Shown here in pieces: positions 16,201 to 25,454 of a DNA stretch of 64,000 nucleotides. Below the pieces are notes generated by a model. That model worked only from the letters and a program-made list of their open reading frames with translations. It was not told the DNA's origin and searched no databases. Source of the DNA: Clostridium sp. KNHs205. GTDB taxonomy: Bacteria; Bacillota; Clostridia; Lachnospirales; Lachnospiraceae. Made by a program: the position numbers and the translations under genes. How positions within the stretch are numbered: the first letter of the stretch is position 1; every line of letters begins with the position of its first letter. Location: positions 992,001 through 1,056,000 of the forward strand of contig NZ_JNLE01000005.1 in NCBI RefSeq assembly GCF_000702945.1, in the 5' to 3' direction.

Positions 16201-19131
16201 TTAATATTCAAATAAATAATAAGAATAACCTTTTCCAAAAATATAATCATATTGCAATAATTCTTGTATATACAGAGCCCTTGTTTGCTCACCTTGTATA
16301 GGGTTACTAATACTTCCATCTTGATTAACAACAATTCCAGATGTGTATGCTGGAATTTTTTCGCGTGTTTTATTGAGATATTCAAAATATTTATTGGATT
16401 CTAAGTCAAAAATTTGTACTATATAAGGAAATATATAATTTGCACCTATAGTACCCATATTCAACTTAATCTCCTTATAATTAGACCATGCAACTATGGG
16501 AGTTAAATGTTCTTCATAAAATTTTTCGTCAGTATTAAGTCCATCTAGAAATCCAGTTAATTCAAACAAACTCTTTTTGTTATTTTCAATGGGATCTGTC
16601 ATATGGTCTCCAAAGAATATAATTATTGTTGGTTCTGATATACTCTTAAAATAGTTTATCAGTTTATTTAAAGCTTCATCAGAAGCATGAAGACCTGCAA
16701 CAAAATCCTTGGTACTACCCATATCTAAAGTTTCATTATTTTTTAGTGTGAATGATATTTCAGTCTCATTATTTAATTTACTATACATATAACCACCATG
16801 ATTTTGCATAGTTACTGTAAAATTAAACCACGGATTACTAGATTCTTTCTTATGTTCCTCATACTGATTAATGATTTTTTGAGTTAGCTCATTATCAGAT
16901 ATAAAGTCACGAACTCTCTCTGCATCTTCATCGAAATCATTTATTGATAAAAATTCGTCAAATCCTATTAGTGGATAGGCAGAACTCCTATTATAATTTT
17001 GAGCATTATAGGGGTGTATTGCTTGCGTATCATACCCTAGGCTCTTCAAAAAATTAGGAATTGAAAAGAAACCCTTTCTAATATTATCTAAATAAGGAGT
17101 GCGATCTAATGGTAAAAAAGCTGTTGAAAAACCTGTTAATGCTTCGAACTCAGTATTAACAGTCCCCCCCCCAAAAACATTAGTAAGAATTTCACCTGAA
17201 ATTGCGCTATTTTTAAGATAATTTATTGTAGGAAATACTTCATCATAAAATTGAATATTATTAATTCTAGTAATATCCCAAAATGATTCACTCATTATCA
17301 TTATAATATTGGGTTTAATGTTAATTTTATTACTTTTCACCTTTAAACTATCGGTTAATTCATCTACAATTTCAATTACTTTTTCTTTATCATAATTATC
17401 AGGTGCTTTTGCTTTATATAAAAATTGTGTATTATCAATAAATGCTGTTATTAACCCATTTTCTTTATAATAAACATCCGCCTCATAAGTATTTATAACT
17501 TTGCCATTTAAGAACGAAGTTTTATAATAAAATAGCAATAATACCGCAAACATAATAAACAACATACTCTTAACCTTACAGTTAATACAATGATATTTTA
17601 CATTAAATTTATGAATAGCAAATATACTTACTAAATAAATTATAAAAACAACAATAAAAGATTGTGGTATATGCAGTTTTAAATCACTTGCAATACTTGT
17701 CAAATCTTTAATTAAAGTAAAATCCCAAGGAAAAATTGGAGTTCCTCTATATTGCAATTTATAATAATTAATTATTGCTATACATATTAATGAAATACTA
17801 GTTATATAATATGCAATCCTATATCCTATTAATGTTTTTAATAATAAAATTATTAGTAATATAAACGTAAGTCCCCTTAAAAACTCAATAAAATACGTAT
17901 TAATCCATATAATAGCTCTTCCTATTCCATTATACTGTATTACAGACACATAGAAAACACATATAAGCGATAGCAAAAATACGAATATAATTTGTGAACT
18001 ATAATTAGAAAGCTTTAAACAAATTTTAGGTTCCAATAAGCTTAATAAAAAATACACAAATAAAAATATTAAAAGTGTAATTCCTATAAACAAGCTCCTA
18101 TTTTCTAAAAAGTATAAATAGAAGATTTTATTTGAATGATAATTATATGTATAATATCCCCATTCTATATTATCATATAAGTCTAATATTTCATTAGTTC
18201 CATCACTAATATTAATGCTTACATTTCCTGCTCCAACTTCTTTTACAAACTTTACACTTAATGATTTAACATTTTCTAGATTTAATATCATTGTTGATGG
18301 AGAACTACTATTCATTGATTGATACATTGTATCTTCTACATTCCAATTTCCCATCTTTTTTAGCTCATATAAATTAATTGGTTTATTATTAACTATTATT
18401 TCCCATATTCGAACGTTATTGCTTAAAGCTAACTTATTTTTAGTTGCTAAAGATGTGATTTCTAAAGTTATATCTTTACTAATGTTATCGAAGGGTATTA
18501 ACAATGTACTAATACAAAAGTAGGATATGATGACCATTACCATTACTTTAATAGAATATTTTATTTTTTTGAAAAAGGATATATTATTCTTTTTATAATT
18601 CAATATTATTAAGTTGAATAAAATTAGCAAAAATAAATATATAATAATATAGCAAAAAATATAAAAAGATATTATTTTTATAATTGGTATCTTATATTGA
18701 AATGTTTCATATCCCCAATCATTACTATAAAGATCAATTTTTGTATTAATATCATCTATTCTTATATCTACTATACCTGAACCTATTTCCTTTATAAATG
18801 TTATTGATACTTTGCTACTACATTTTATTGGAATAGTTAGCTTATTTGCATTATTATTATCAAAGGCAACAATTGTTTTATCTTCTTCATAAAAAAACCA
18901 TTCATTTTTTAAGCTTATATTTTCCAGATCTTGTGGTATATTATCGATTGAGATTTCTTTAATTCTTATATTATTAGATAATGCATTTGAATTTTTATCT
19001 GATGTTGCAGTTATATTAATATTAAATTTATATCTAGGTTCTAACTCAAAAAAAAATGATAATATTATTAGTATCACGAAACCTGTAAATAGTATTGGAA
19101 TTTTAAAATATTTATTATTTAATCTAATCAT
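16201..19131 (-). CDS. LTA-synthase-like phosphoglycerol transferase/sulfatase family membrane enzyme
   Basis: Membrane enzyme of the LtaS superfamily, which transfers glycerol-phosphate-type groups onto surface polymers outside the cell. The N-terminal half holds two copies of a TM-ectodomain unit (ectodomains about residues 45-150 and 225-335, each ending DLY...WGYxTxxY). Further membrane helices follow to about residue 540 (YRGTPIFPWDFTLIKDL is typical of the family). The C-terminal catalytic domain shows the expected metal and nucleophile residues: Glu in MSESFWD (about 615), Thr in GGGTVNTEFEALTG (about 657), and Asp-His in FFGDHM. At about 976 residues it is longer than classical LtaS because of the duplicated ectodomain. 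The ATG at 19131 follows GGAGAA and was preferred to an upstream TTG. It is the last gene of the AT-rich glycopolymer operon. Confidence 0.88.
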   Translation of the reverse strand: MIRLNNKYFKIPILFTGFVILIILSFFFELEPRYKFNINITATSDKNSNALSNNIRIKEISIDNIPQDLENISLKNEWFFYEEDKTIVAFDNNNANKLTIPIKCSSKVSITFIKEIGSGIVDIRIDDINTKIDLYSNDWGYETFQYKIPIIKIISFYIFCYIIIYLFLLILFNLIILNYKKNNISFFKKIKYSIKVMVMVIISYFCISTLLIPFDNISKDITLEITSLATKNKLALSNNVRIWEIIVNNKPINLYELKKMGNWNVEDTMYQSMNSSSPSTMILNLENVKSLSVKFVKEVGAGNVSINISDGTNEILDLYDNIEWGYYTYNYHSNKIFYLYFLENRSLFIGITLLIFLFVYFLLSLLEPKICLKLSNYSSQIIFVFLLSLICVFYVSVIQYNGIGRAIIWINTYFIEFLRGLTFILLIILLLKTLIGYRIAYYITSISLICIAIINYYKLQYRGTPIFPWDFTLIKDLTSIASDLKLHIPQSFIVVFIIYLVSIFAIHKFNVKYHCINCKVKSMLFIMFAVLLLFYYKTSFLNGKVINTYEADVYYKENGLITAFIDNTQFLYKAKAPDNYDKEKVIEIVDELTDSLKVKSNKINIKPNIIMIMSESFWDITRINNIQFYDEVFPTINYLKNSAISGEILTNVFGGGTVNTEFEALTGFSTAFLPLDRTPYLDNIRKGFFSIPNFLKSLGYDTQAIHPYNAQNYNRSSAYPLIGFDEFLSINDFDEDAERVRDFISDNELTQKIINQYEEHKKESSNPWFNFTVTMQNHGGYMYSKLNNETEISFTLKNNETLDMGSTKDFVAGLHASDEALNKLINYFKSISEPTIIIFFGDHMTDPIENNKKSLFELTGFLDGLNTDEKFYEEHLTPIVAWSNYKEIKLNMGTIGANYIFPYIVQIFDLESNKYFEYLNKTREKIPAYTSGIVVNQDGSISNPIQGEQTRALYIQELLQYDYIFGKGYSYYLFEY
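17164..17172. repeat. Nine-base C/G homopolymer inside the LTA-synthase-like gene
   Basis: Nine C on the plus strand read as GGG GGG GGG on the coding strand and encode the Gly-Gly-Gly directly before the catalytic Thr. The gene is otherwise extremely AT-rich, so the run stands out. Slippage by one base would truncate the catalytic domain. Confidence 0.95.
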
Positions 19132-19179
19132 TAGTTCTCCATTCAATTTATGTTACATAAAATAGCTAAAATTATTGAA

Positions 19180-22100
19180 TTAAGAATTTCTCCTAAAAAA
19201 CTTTCTATATAGCCATCTACTTGTCCTAAAAATTATTTTATGATGCCTAAGTTTAGTCCATAATTTTATTCGTAATATATCCTTATCTAATATCCAGTAT
19301 AAAATTACTCTTTTTAATTTACTATTGATATTATTATAATTTGGTTTGATGAGGGGGTTATAAGGAGCATTTATATGACCATAATCGGGATATCTATCTA
19401 GTTCGTTATTAATAAATTCTTCTATATTTATTTGCTCTTTAGCTCCGTAAACTAAATCTTCAAAATAAGAAGAGCTAAAAATCTTTCGATCATTTCTATT
19501 TGAAAATCTTAAATAACTCTCAAAAGGCATAGATACTTCTTGACCTTTAAAGGTAATATGAGACAAGTGACATCCAAATGCTCCCATAAAATCTTTAGCA
19601 AATTGTATTGCCCCTTTATGAAGTAGCCTTGTTATTAGTTCATCTTGATAATTTTTTTCTCTAAATTCAAATTTAGGAATTACATTAAAATTTATTATTT
19701 CAAAACCTATGCATGAACCAGAACTTTCAGATAGAATATGTTCGCGTATTAAACCTGTCATTACTGGAGAGTAGTCGTAAAAACTATCAATATTAAAATC
19801 TAACTTTCGCTTGTTATTAAATGATCTGTTATTATCAGAATGAATAAATAATACATCAATTCCTTTACCTAATATATAAGATAATGCCCCTTGTATTCTA
19901 CCGCTATACCCCATATCAAATGCAATATCGTTTTCATTTATTCTTTTATAATATTCTTTTGCTATATTCAAAGAATTATTATGTTTATAATTATCATAAA
20001 ATAATTCTATAAAAATATTAATAAAATAATTATACTCTTTTCTGTTATTAAATGTCTTGTAATAAAGAATCCCCTTTGATTTTAAAATATTTATAACATT
20101 TTGCTCATTTGTATGTTTACTACAAAATTCAAGTAGCTCCATTAAAGATTTTGGGGAGTGATTTCTATATTCTATGGGTAGATCAAATAAATCTAAAGTA
20201 GTCTTAATCATTCCAGGTAGTATAGCTCTTCTAGATATCTGTAAATATTCCGCTTCAGGTCCTTGAGTTATATAATTTTTATATTCTTTATAAATTAGCA
20301 TAGGAAGGTAACCATCTCTAGCCATAAAATAAATTTTATTTTTATTTCTTTTATAACCTTCTATGTTTAACCACTGTGATAATCCAAGCATATGCATACC
20401 TAAAAGATAATAACCAATAAAATAAGGATCAATATTATAATCGCTATTTGTATTAAAACTTCTATATGGATTATCAAAGTACTTATTTGCAATAATTGCC
20501 AACATAGACCTAAATCCTAAAGACTCTAATGTCTTATTTGCATCTTGATAACCATTACTTAGCAATATAAAAGCGTTACCACAATTATTGGTAACTAATT
20601 TATCTATTTTATTTTCAAAAACTTCTATCCCTTTAGGCATAAAAACTGTGTTTATACCTGATGCTTTAGCCATATCAATATCACTATGCCAGGTATCACC
20701 AATATGTATAATTTTATTACCTTTTGTTTTTAGTTCTCGTAAGACCTCTTTATATAAATCTCCTGAATGTTTTGTTAACTTTTTATCAGAAGATAAGAAT
20801 AATCTATAATAATCTTTATACCCGTTTTTATCTAATATTTTCTTAATAGTTTCTATATCTAAATACATATCTGATATAAAAATAATCTTTTTCTGCAAAT
20901 AATTAACTAAATCATATATCTCTTTTGAAGCTTTTCTTTGTTTACAAAATTCTATCTCTAATAATTTTTCTTCATTCATAAGATCATCAGTAATCTTTTT
21001 ATCTATATGAAATTCATTACTAATAGTATCATATATATCTTTTATATCTATATCTTGATATGAAGAATTAATAAAATATTGTTTTTCTCTGGCTCTTTTT
21101 TCTCCCTCTATTCTAATATTATAGAAATCTATGTTACTTGGAAATATTTTTTCAAATTTTTCATTTAATAATTTGAAAAGATCAGTAGGATTATAAAATG
21201 GTCTAGTAATGATAGTATCAAAAATATCAAAACTTACATATTCATATTGATTCTTAGATATTATCTCCTTATTATATTCTAGTCCACCATTCCAATCTGT
21301 AGTAATTGAAGAAAAGAAATAATCATCCGAACAACATTTTTCCTCGTAATCTACCAAAAAACTATTCAATATATTGATTGCTTGTTTTAATTCATTACCA
21401 GTAAATTTTTCTAGTAAACCTCTCCACATTCTCGAATATAATTTTCTAAACTCAGAAAATAAATTTATATAAATTGTATCAGCTTTTACTAATACAAAAA
21501 ATTCTTCAACAAAATTAAAAACATTACTTATATCAGAGATATTTTTTTTAAATTTATTTATCGTTATATTATTATTATTAGTAGATGCATTGTCATTTTC
21601 ACAGTAAAAATATGCTTCATTACTTATTTTAGTAACTTTATTAGCATAATAAAACAATAAGGTTGAAAAAGCTATGTCTTCAGTCATGATTATATGTTTA
21701 TTCATATTTTTATAATAAGGATAACATTTATCCCATAAACTTTTCTTATATATTTTATTCCATATAGTATGCCATGAATAACAAAGACCTTTTTGGTTAA
21801 AATAAGCATCTTTAACCTGCTCTCCTAATAATGACTCAAATTCTAGACTTGAATTATGAAAATTATAAACATATTTACTTCCATCTTTTCTTTCATGTAC
21901 AGTATTGCCTATAACTATATCAGCATCTTCGTCCATAGCATTAAACATTAATAGTCTATAAAAATCATAGGATATGTAGTCATCACTGTCTACAAAAGCA
22001 ATATAATCTCCGGTAGCTGCTTCCGCACCTGACAACCTTGTCTGAAAAAGTCCCTTATTAGTTTTATGGGATATATACTTAATCTGTTTTTCTGTGTAAT

Positions 22101-22272
22101 CTTTTTCAAGAAACTCATTTACAATTTTTTCAGCGTCTCCTGGTGAACTATCATTAACTATGATTAATTCAATATTTCTATAACTTTGGCTAAGAATACT
22201 ATTTAAACATCTTTTTAGATATTGCTCAGTGTTATATACAGGTATAATAACAGATATTTTTTTCTCTTTCAT
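19180..22272 (-). CDS. Multidomain GT2 glycosyltransferase - HAD-like - ARDG-domain protein
   Basis: The 1030-residue cytoplasmic protein probably builds the surface glycopolymer. Residues 1-240 are a GT2 glycosyltransferase (SVIIPVYN at 7-14, acceptor/metal motif VDSDD at 94-98). Residues about 345-550 are a HAD-like domain with FDIFDT (nucleophile Asp349) and GDTWHSDIDMA. The second Asp of the phosphatase DxD signature is replaced by Phe351, as in dehalogenase-like members. Residues about 610-900 hold a third domain with FMARDG (649-654), ISRRA and DMGYSG motifs, shared with the stand-alone protein at 25455-26819. I do not know that domain's activity. GGGGAG precedes the ATG. It is flanked by the methyltransferase and LTA-synthase-like genes in the same operon. 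Confidence 0.85.
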   Translation of the reverse strand: MKEKKISVIIPVYNTEQYLKRCLNSILSQSYRNIELIIVNDSSPGDAEKIVNEFLEKDYTEKQIKYISHKTNKGLFQTRLSGAEAATGDYIAFVDSDDYISYDFYRLLMFNAMDEDADIVIGNTVHERKDGSKYVYNFHNSSLEFESLLGEQVKDAYFNQKGLCYSWHTIWNKIYKKSLWDKCYPYYKNMNKHIIMTEDIAFSTLLFYYANKVTKISNEAYFYCENDNASTNNNNITINKFKKNISDISNVFNFVEEFFVLVKADTIYINLFSEFRKLYSRMWRGLLEKFTGNELKQAINILNSFLVDYEEKCCSDDYFFSSITTDWNGGLEYNKEIISKNQYEYVSFDIFDTIITRPFYNPTDLFKLLNEKFEKIFPSNIDFYNIRIEGEKRAREKQYFINSSYQDIDIKDIYDTISNEFHIDKKITDDLMNEEKLLEIEFCKQRKASKEIYDLVNYLQKKIIFISDMYLDIETIKKILDKNGYKDYYRLFLSSDKKLTKHSGDLYKEVLRELKTKGNKIIHIGDTWHSDIDMAKASGINTVFMPKGIEVFENKIDKLVTNNCGNAFILLSNGYQDANKTLESLGFRSMLAIIANKYFDNPYRSFNTNSDYNIDPYFIGYYLLGMHMLGLSQWLNIEGYKRNKNKIYFMARDGYLPMLIYKEYKNYITQGPEAEYLQISRRAILPGMIKTTLDLFDLPIEYRNHSPKSLMELLEFCSKHTNEQNVINILKSKGILYYKTFNNRKEYNYFINIFIELFYDNYKHNNSLNIAKEYYKRINENDIAFDMGYSGRIQGALSYILGKGIDVLFIHSDNNRSFNNKRKLDFNIDSFYDYSPVMTGLIREHILSESSGSCIGFEIINFNVIPKFEFREKNYQDELITRLLHKGAIQFAKDFMGAFGCHLSHITFKGQEVSMPFESYLRFSNRNDRKIFSSSYFEDLVYGAKEQINIEEFINNELDRYPDYGHINAPYNPLIKPNYNNINSKLKRVILYWILDKDILRIKLWTKLRHHKIIFRTSRWLYRKFFRRNS

Positions 22273-22315
22273 GTAACACTCTCCCCTTTCTTCATAGTGT
22301 ATATAAGGTCATATA

Positions 22316-23353
22316 TTATATTTTTTCTTCAGTTTGCTTCTCAAGTTTCATTATATAATCATTTTTCTCTTGTATAATCAGCTTATATTCTTCTAGTATT
22401 TTATTCTTTTCCTCATCACGTTTTTCAAGTTCACAAATATAATTATCTTTCCCCTGAACGTTATTTTCATAATCTTTTAAAATCCAGTTTTTTTCTTCAT
22501 CTCTTTTTTCTAAATCCATAATATACTGGTTTTTTTCGAGAACACTATCACTGTATTTATTTAAGTGATCATCTTTTATCTCTATTTGTTTGTATAAATC
22601 CTTTATATGCGTCTCATGATTTAATTTAATAAAATACTCTTTTCTTAATTCATTCTTATAGAGGACTGCAAGCTCGTTATTCAATCTTTGATACCTGTTA
22701 ATATCGATATTTTTTATAAAATCTAAATACATCTCTTTAGATAAAAATAAAACACCTAATCCTAGGCTAAAATCAAAATTAATAGTATAAGGATAAATTT
22801 TTGATACTTCCAACCAATATTTATGAGATCCCATAATTTCATTATTAACCTTATCTTCACTTATATCATGAAAGAAGATAACACCATTATTTTTTACTTT
22901 TGGTATCCAGCTCTCAAAATCATGCTTGACATCATCATAATCATGCGAACCGTCTATATGCAATAAATCTATGGTATTATTCTCGAAATTTATCAAAGCT
23001 TCATCAAAGAACATTTTATATATATGATTATTAGTTTTAGTATATATTTCGTTAATTATCTTTTTGTAATTCTCATATATATTAATTTCTTGATAATCAT
23101 GCTCTGTAAATCCATCCCCTTTCCAAGAATCAATAGCATAAAATTGAGAATCAATATTTTTATCTTTAATAGCTTGCAAAAATGAAAATGCTGAACACCC
23201 CCAATGTGTACCTAATTCTACGACCTTTTTGGGTTTATAGTAGCACATAAAATCATATGCAAAATATCTATGACCTGACCAGGGTGCATATTCTAATAAA
23301 GATTTATTTAATCTATCACATTCAAAGTATGGCTGATTATATATCCATTCCAT
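22316..23353 (-). CDS. SAM-dependent methyltransferase with coiled-coil repeat tail
   Basis: The N-terminal 200 residues fit a class I methyltransferase of the Methyltransf_24 type: VVELGTHWGCSAFSFL is the SAM-binding glycine loop, and IDLLHIDGSHDYDDV and GVIFFHDIS follow in the expected order. It probably caps or modifies a sugar of the polymer. The last 100 residues are a charged coiled coil built from about 28-residue repeats (KNQYIMDLEKRDEEKN-like, two full and one partial), ending abruptly inside the third repeat. The tail may set length or hold partners, as in chain-terminator coiled coils of ABC-exported O-antigens, but that is inference. GAGGAA precedes the ATG. The next gene upstream encodes the Wzt-like ATPase. 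Confidence 0.85.
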   Translation of the reverse strand: MEWIYNQPYFECDRLNKSLLEYAPWSGHRYFAYDFMCYYKPKKVVELGTHWGCSAFSFLQAIKDKNIDSQFYAIDSWKGDGFTEHDYQEINIYENYKKIINEIYTKTNNHIYKMFFDEALINFENNTIDLLHIDGSHDYDDVKHDFESWIPKVKNNGVIFFHDISEDKVNNEIMGSHKYWLEVSKIYPYTINFDFSLGLGVLFLSKEMYLDFIKNIDINRYQRLNNELAVLYKNELRKEYFIKLNHETHIKDLYKQIEIKDDHLNKYSDSVLEKNQYIMDLEKRDEEKNWILKDYENNVQGKDNYICELEKRDEEKNKILEEYKLIIQEKNDYIMKLEKQTEEKI

Positions 23354-23368
23354 TTTAATTCCTCAATT

Positions 23369-24619
23369 CTATATTCTATTTATACTAAAATTACTTACAG
23401 GACAATTAAATACACCATAAATCACCTTATCTTCAACAGAAGCAGTGACATGAATAGCATTATTTATCCAACATTCCTCTATTTGATTCAAAACTTCTAC
23501 TCCATTGCCAATACCTAATGTTATAAAATAATTTCCTTCCCGTACTTCTGGCCATGTAAATTCTAGATTAATTAAACTTAAACCCTCATTTAGTCTAAAA
23601 TCATTATATCCAGATGTTAGGCTAGTTTCACCAAATATTTCATTACTATACTTGTCCCTAACTTGAAAACCAACGATTAAATTATCTAAATTAATTATAG
23701 ACTCTACAAGTAAATAAATTTTAAAATTGTCACCATACTTGCAATTCTCACAATTTATATTATCATTAACTGTATATAAATATTTCTTAATAATAACATT
23801 CATATTTCCACTATAATTGTTTTTATCAGGAACAAGGAAATCCTTAAAATCTTTCATATCTAAATCATAATCATTATTATGACTAATGGAATATTTACCA
23901 TGTTTTATTTTAAAATAAGTCGTAATTGCTTCTTGTGCATTACCATCATACTTTATCTTACCTTTATCCATCACAATAATACGTTTACAAAATTTTGTCA
24001 TTGCATTTAAATCATGTGATACTATTAAAACCGTACTTTTTCCAGCAAGTTCCTTTATTTTTTTATAGCATTTTTGTTGAAAAAAAACATCGCCAACACT
24101 TAAAGCTTCATCAATTATCAATACCTCAGGTTCTATAGTAATTGCTATTGCAAAAGCAAGTCTTACAAACATACCTGAAGAGTAAACTTTAACTGGTTGA
24201 TTTATAAAATCTCCTATATCAGCAAAATCCAAAATATGCTTAAGTTTTTCCTCAGTTTCTTTTCTAGTATATCCCATTAGCATTGTGTTAAGATATATAT
24301 TTTCTAAGCCAGTATATTCAGGATTAAATCCAGCCCCTAATTCTAATAATGCAGATACTTTACCATTTATAGATACATTACCTGAAGTCTGCGTTAAAAC
24401 ACCCGTAATAATTTTTAGTAGAGTTGATTTTCCTGATCCATTCAGACCTATTATTCCTACACATTCACCTTTATCTACCTGAAACGAAATATCCTCTAAA
24501 GCATAAAATTCTTTATGGTATTTATTTTTTTTTAAGGAAAAGACTTCTTTTAAAATATCTTTTTTATTTGAATATAAAGCATACTTTTTACTTACTTGAT
24601 CTACCTCAATTGTATACAT
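23369..24619 (-). CDS. Polysaccharide ABC exporter ATPase with Wzt-type C-terminal domain
   Basis: ATPase of a glycopolymer exporter (Wzt/TagH family). The ABC domain covers about residues 1-230 with Walker A GLNGSGKST, signature YSSGMFVRL and Walker B VLIIDEAL. The extra C-terminal domain (about 260-415) resembles the Wzt beta-sandwich that recognises the modified end of the exported chain, which fits the methyltransferase gene next door. The ATG at 24619 was chosen because the longer frame would overlap the permease gene; a GAAAGG lies 15 bases upstream, rather far, so the start is moderately sure. It forms a pair with the permease at 24649-25434. Confidence 0.92.
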   Translation of the reverse strand: MYTIEVDQVSKKYALYSNKKDILKEVFSLKKNKYHKEFYALEDISFQVDKGECVGIIGLNGSGKSTLLKIITGVLTQTSGNVSINGKVSALLELGAGFNPEYTGLENIYLNTMLMGYTRKETEEKLKHILDFADIGDFINQPVKVYSSGMFVRLAFAIAITIEPEVLIIDEALSVGDVFFQQKCYKKIKELAGKSTVLIVSHDLNAMTKFCKRIIVMDKGKIKYDGNAQEAITTYFKIKHGKYSISHNNDYDLDMKDFKDFLVPDKNNYSGNMNVIIKKYLYTVNDNINCENCKYGDNFKIYLLVESIINLDNLIVGFQVRDKYSNEIFGETSLTSGYNDFRLNEGLSLINLEFTWPEVREGNYFITLGIGNGVEVLNQIEECWINNAIHVTASVEDKVIYGVFNCPVSNFSINRI

Positions 24620-24648
24620 CCTAATTAAGTTTGTCCTTTCTATTAAAT

Positions 24649-25434
24649 TTATAGTACATCCGCAAAGTGAGGTCTTAACTTTTTTAATAATATAATTCCG
24701 CATAATAGCAATACTATGGAAATTACTATAAAATATATAGTTTCAACAGGCTTATTAACAACTGAAATATGATAAATAAAACTATCTCTATAACCACTTA
24801 CTATATAATACATAGGGTTTATTTTAACTAAATTTAATACCTTTTTGTCTATACCATCTATACTCCAAAAAATAGGAGTAATCCAAAAACCTATTTGCAG
24901 AATTATATTAATTAATTGAATTAAATCTTTAAAAAAAACAGCCAATGATGATAGTATAAATGCTAAACCTAAAGCATATATAACTAATACACCGGTGTAA
25001 TAAAAGGCTTGAAAATTATATATAGAAATTCTAAATCCATATAAGCCAAACATTACAAAAATAAAAAAAATAAAAAATATATGAATTATTAATGCTGATA
25101 TAACTTTTATGAGAGGCAATAATACAATATTAAACTTTACTTTTTTAACCAAATAACTGTATTCATTAAAACAATTTGCTGTTGCTGTTATAACATCTGT
25201 AAAAAAAATCCATGGTATATAGGCAGAGATAAACCACAATATGTATGGAAAGTTATTAATAGGCGTTGTTTTAAACCCCATTTGAAAGACAAACCAAAAT
25301 ACTAATATTGTAATTAAAGGTTGTATAAAAGCCCACATAATGCCTAAAAAAGAACCTGAATATTTTGCTTTAAAATCATTTATTGCTAATCTAAATAATA
25401 TTTTATAATTTTTTAGTATAAATCTTCTTATCAT
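24649..25434 (-). CDS. Polysaccharide ABC exporter permease (Wzm/TagG family)
   Basis: A 261-residue ABC-2 type membrane protein with about six helices. The N-terminal signature NDFKAKYSGSFLGIMWAFIQPL is characteristic of Wzm/TagG permeases. It exports lipid-linked glycopolymer with the ATPase encoded 29 bases downstream. TTGGAGT precedes the ATG. It differs clearly in sequence from the second permease at 33257-34033, so two distinct export systems are present. Confidence 0.93.
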   Translation of the reverse strand: MIRRFILKNYKILFRLAINDFKAKYSGSFLGIMWAFIQPLITILVFWFVFQMGFKTTPINNFPYILWFISAYIPWIFFTDVITATANCFNEYSYLVKKVKFNIVLLPLIKVISALIIHIFFIFFIFVMFGLYGFRISIYNFQAFYYTGVLVIYALGLAFILSSLAVFFKDLIQLINIILQIGFWITPIFWSIDGIDKKVLNLVKINPMYYIVSGYRDSFIYHISVVNKPVETIYFIVISIVLLLCGIILLKKLRPHFADVL

Positions 25435-25454
25435 ACTTTACTCCAAATAGTAGT

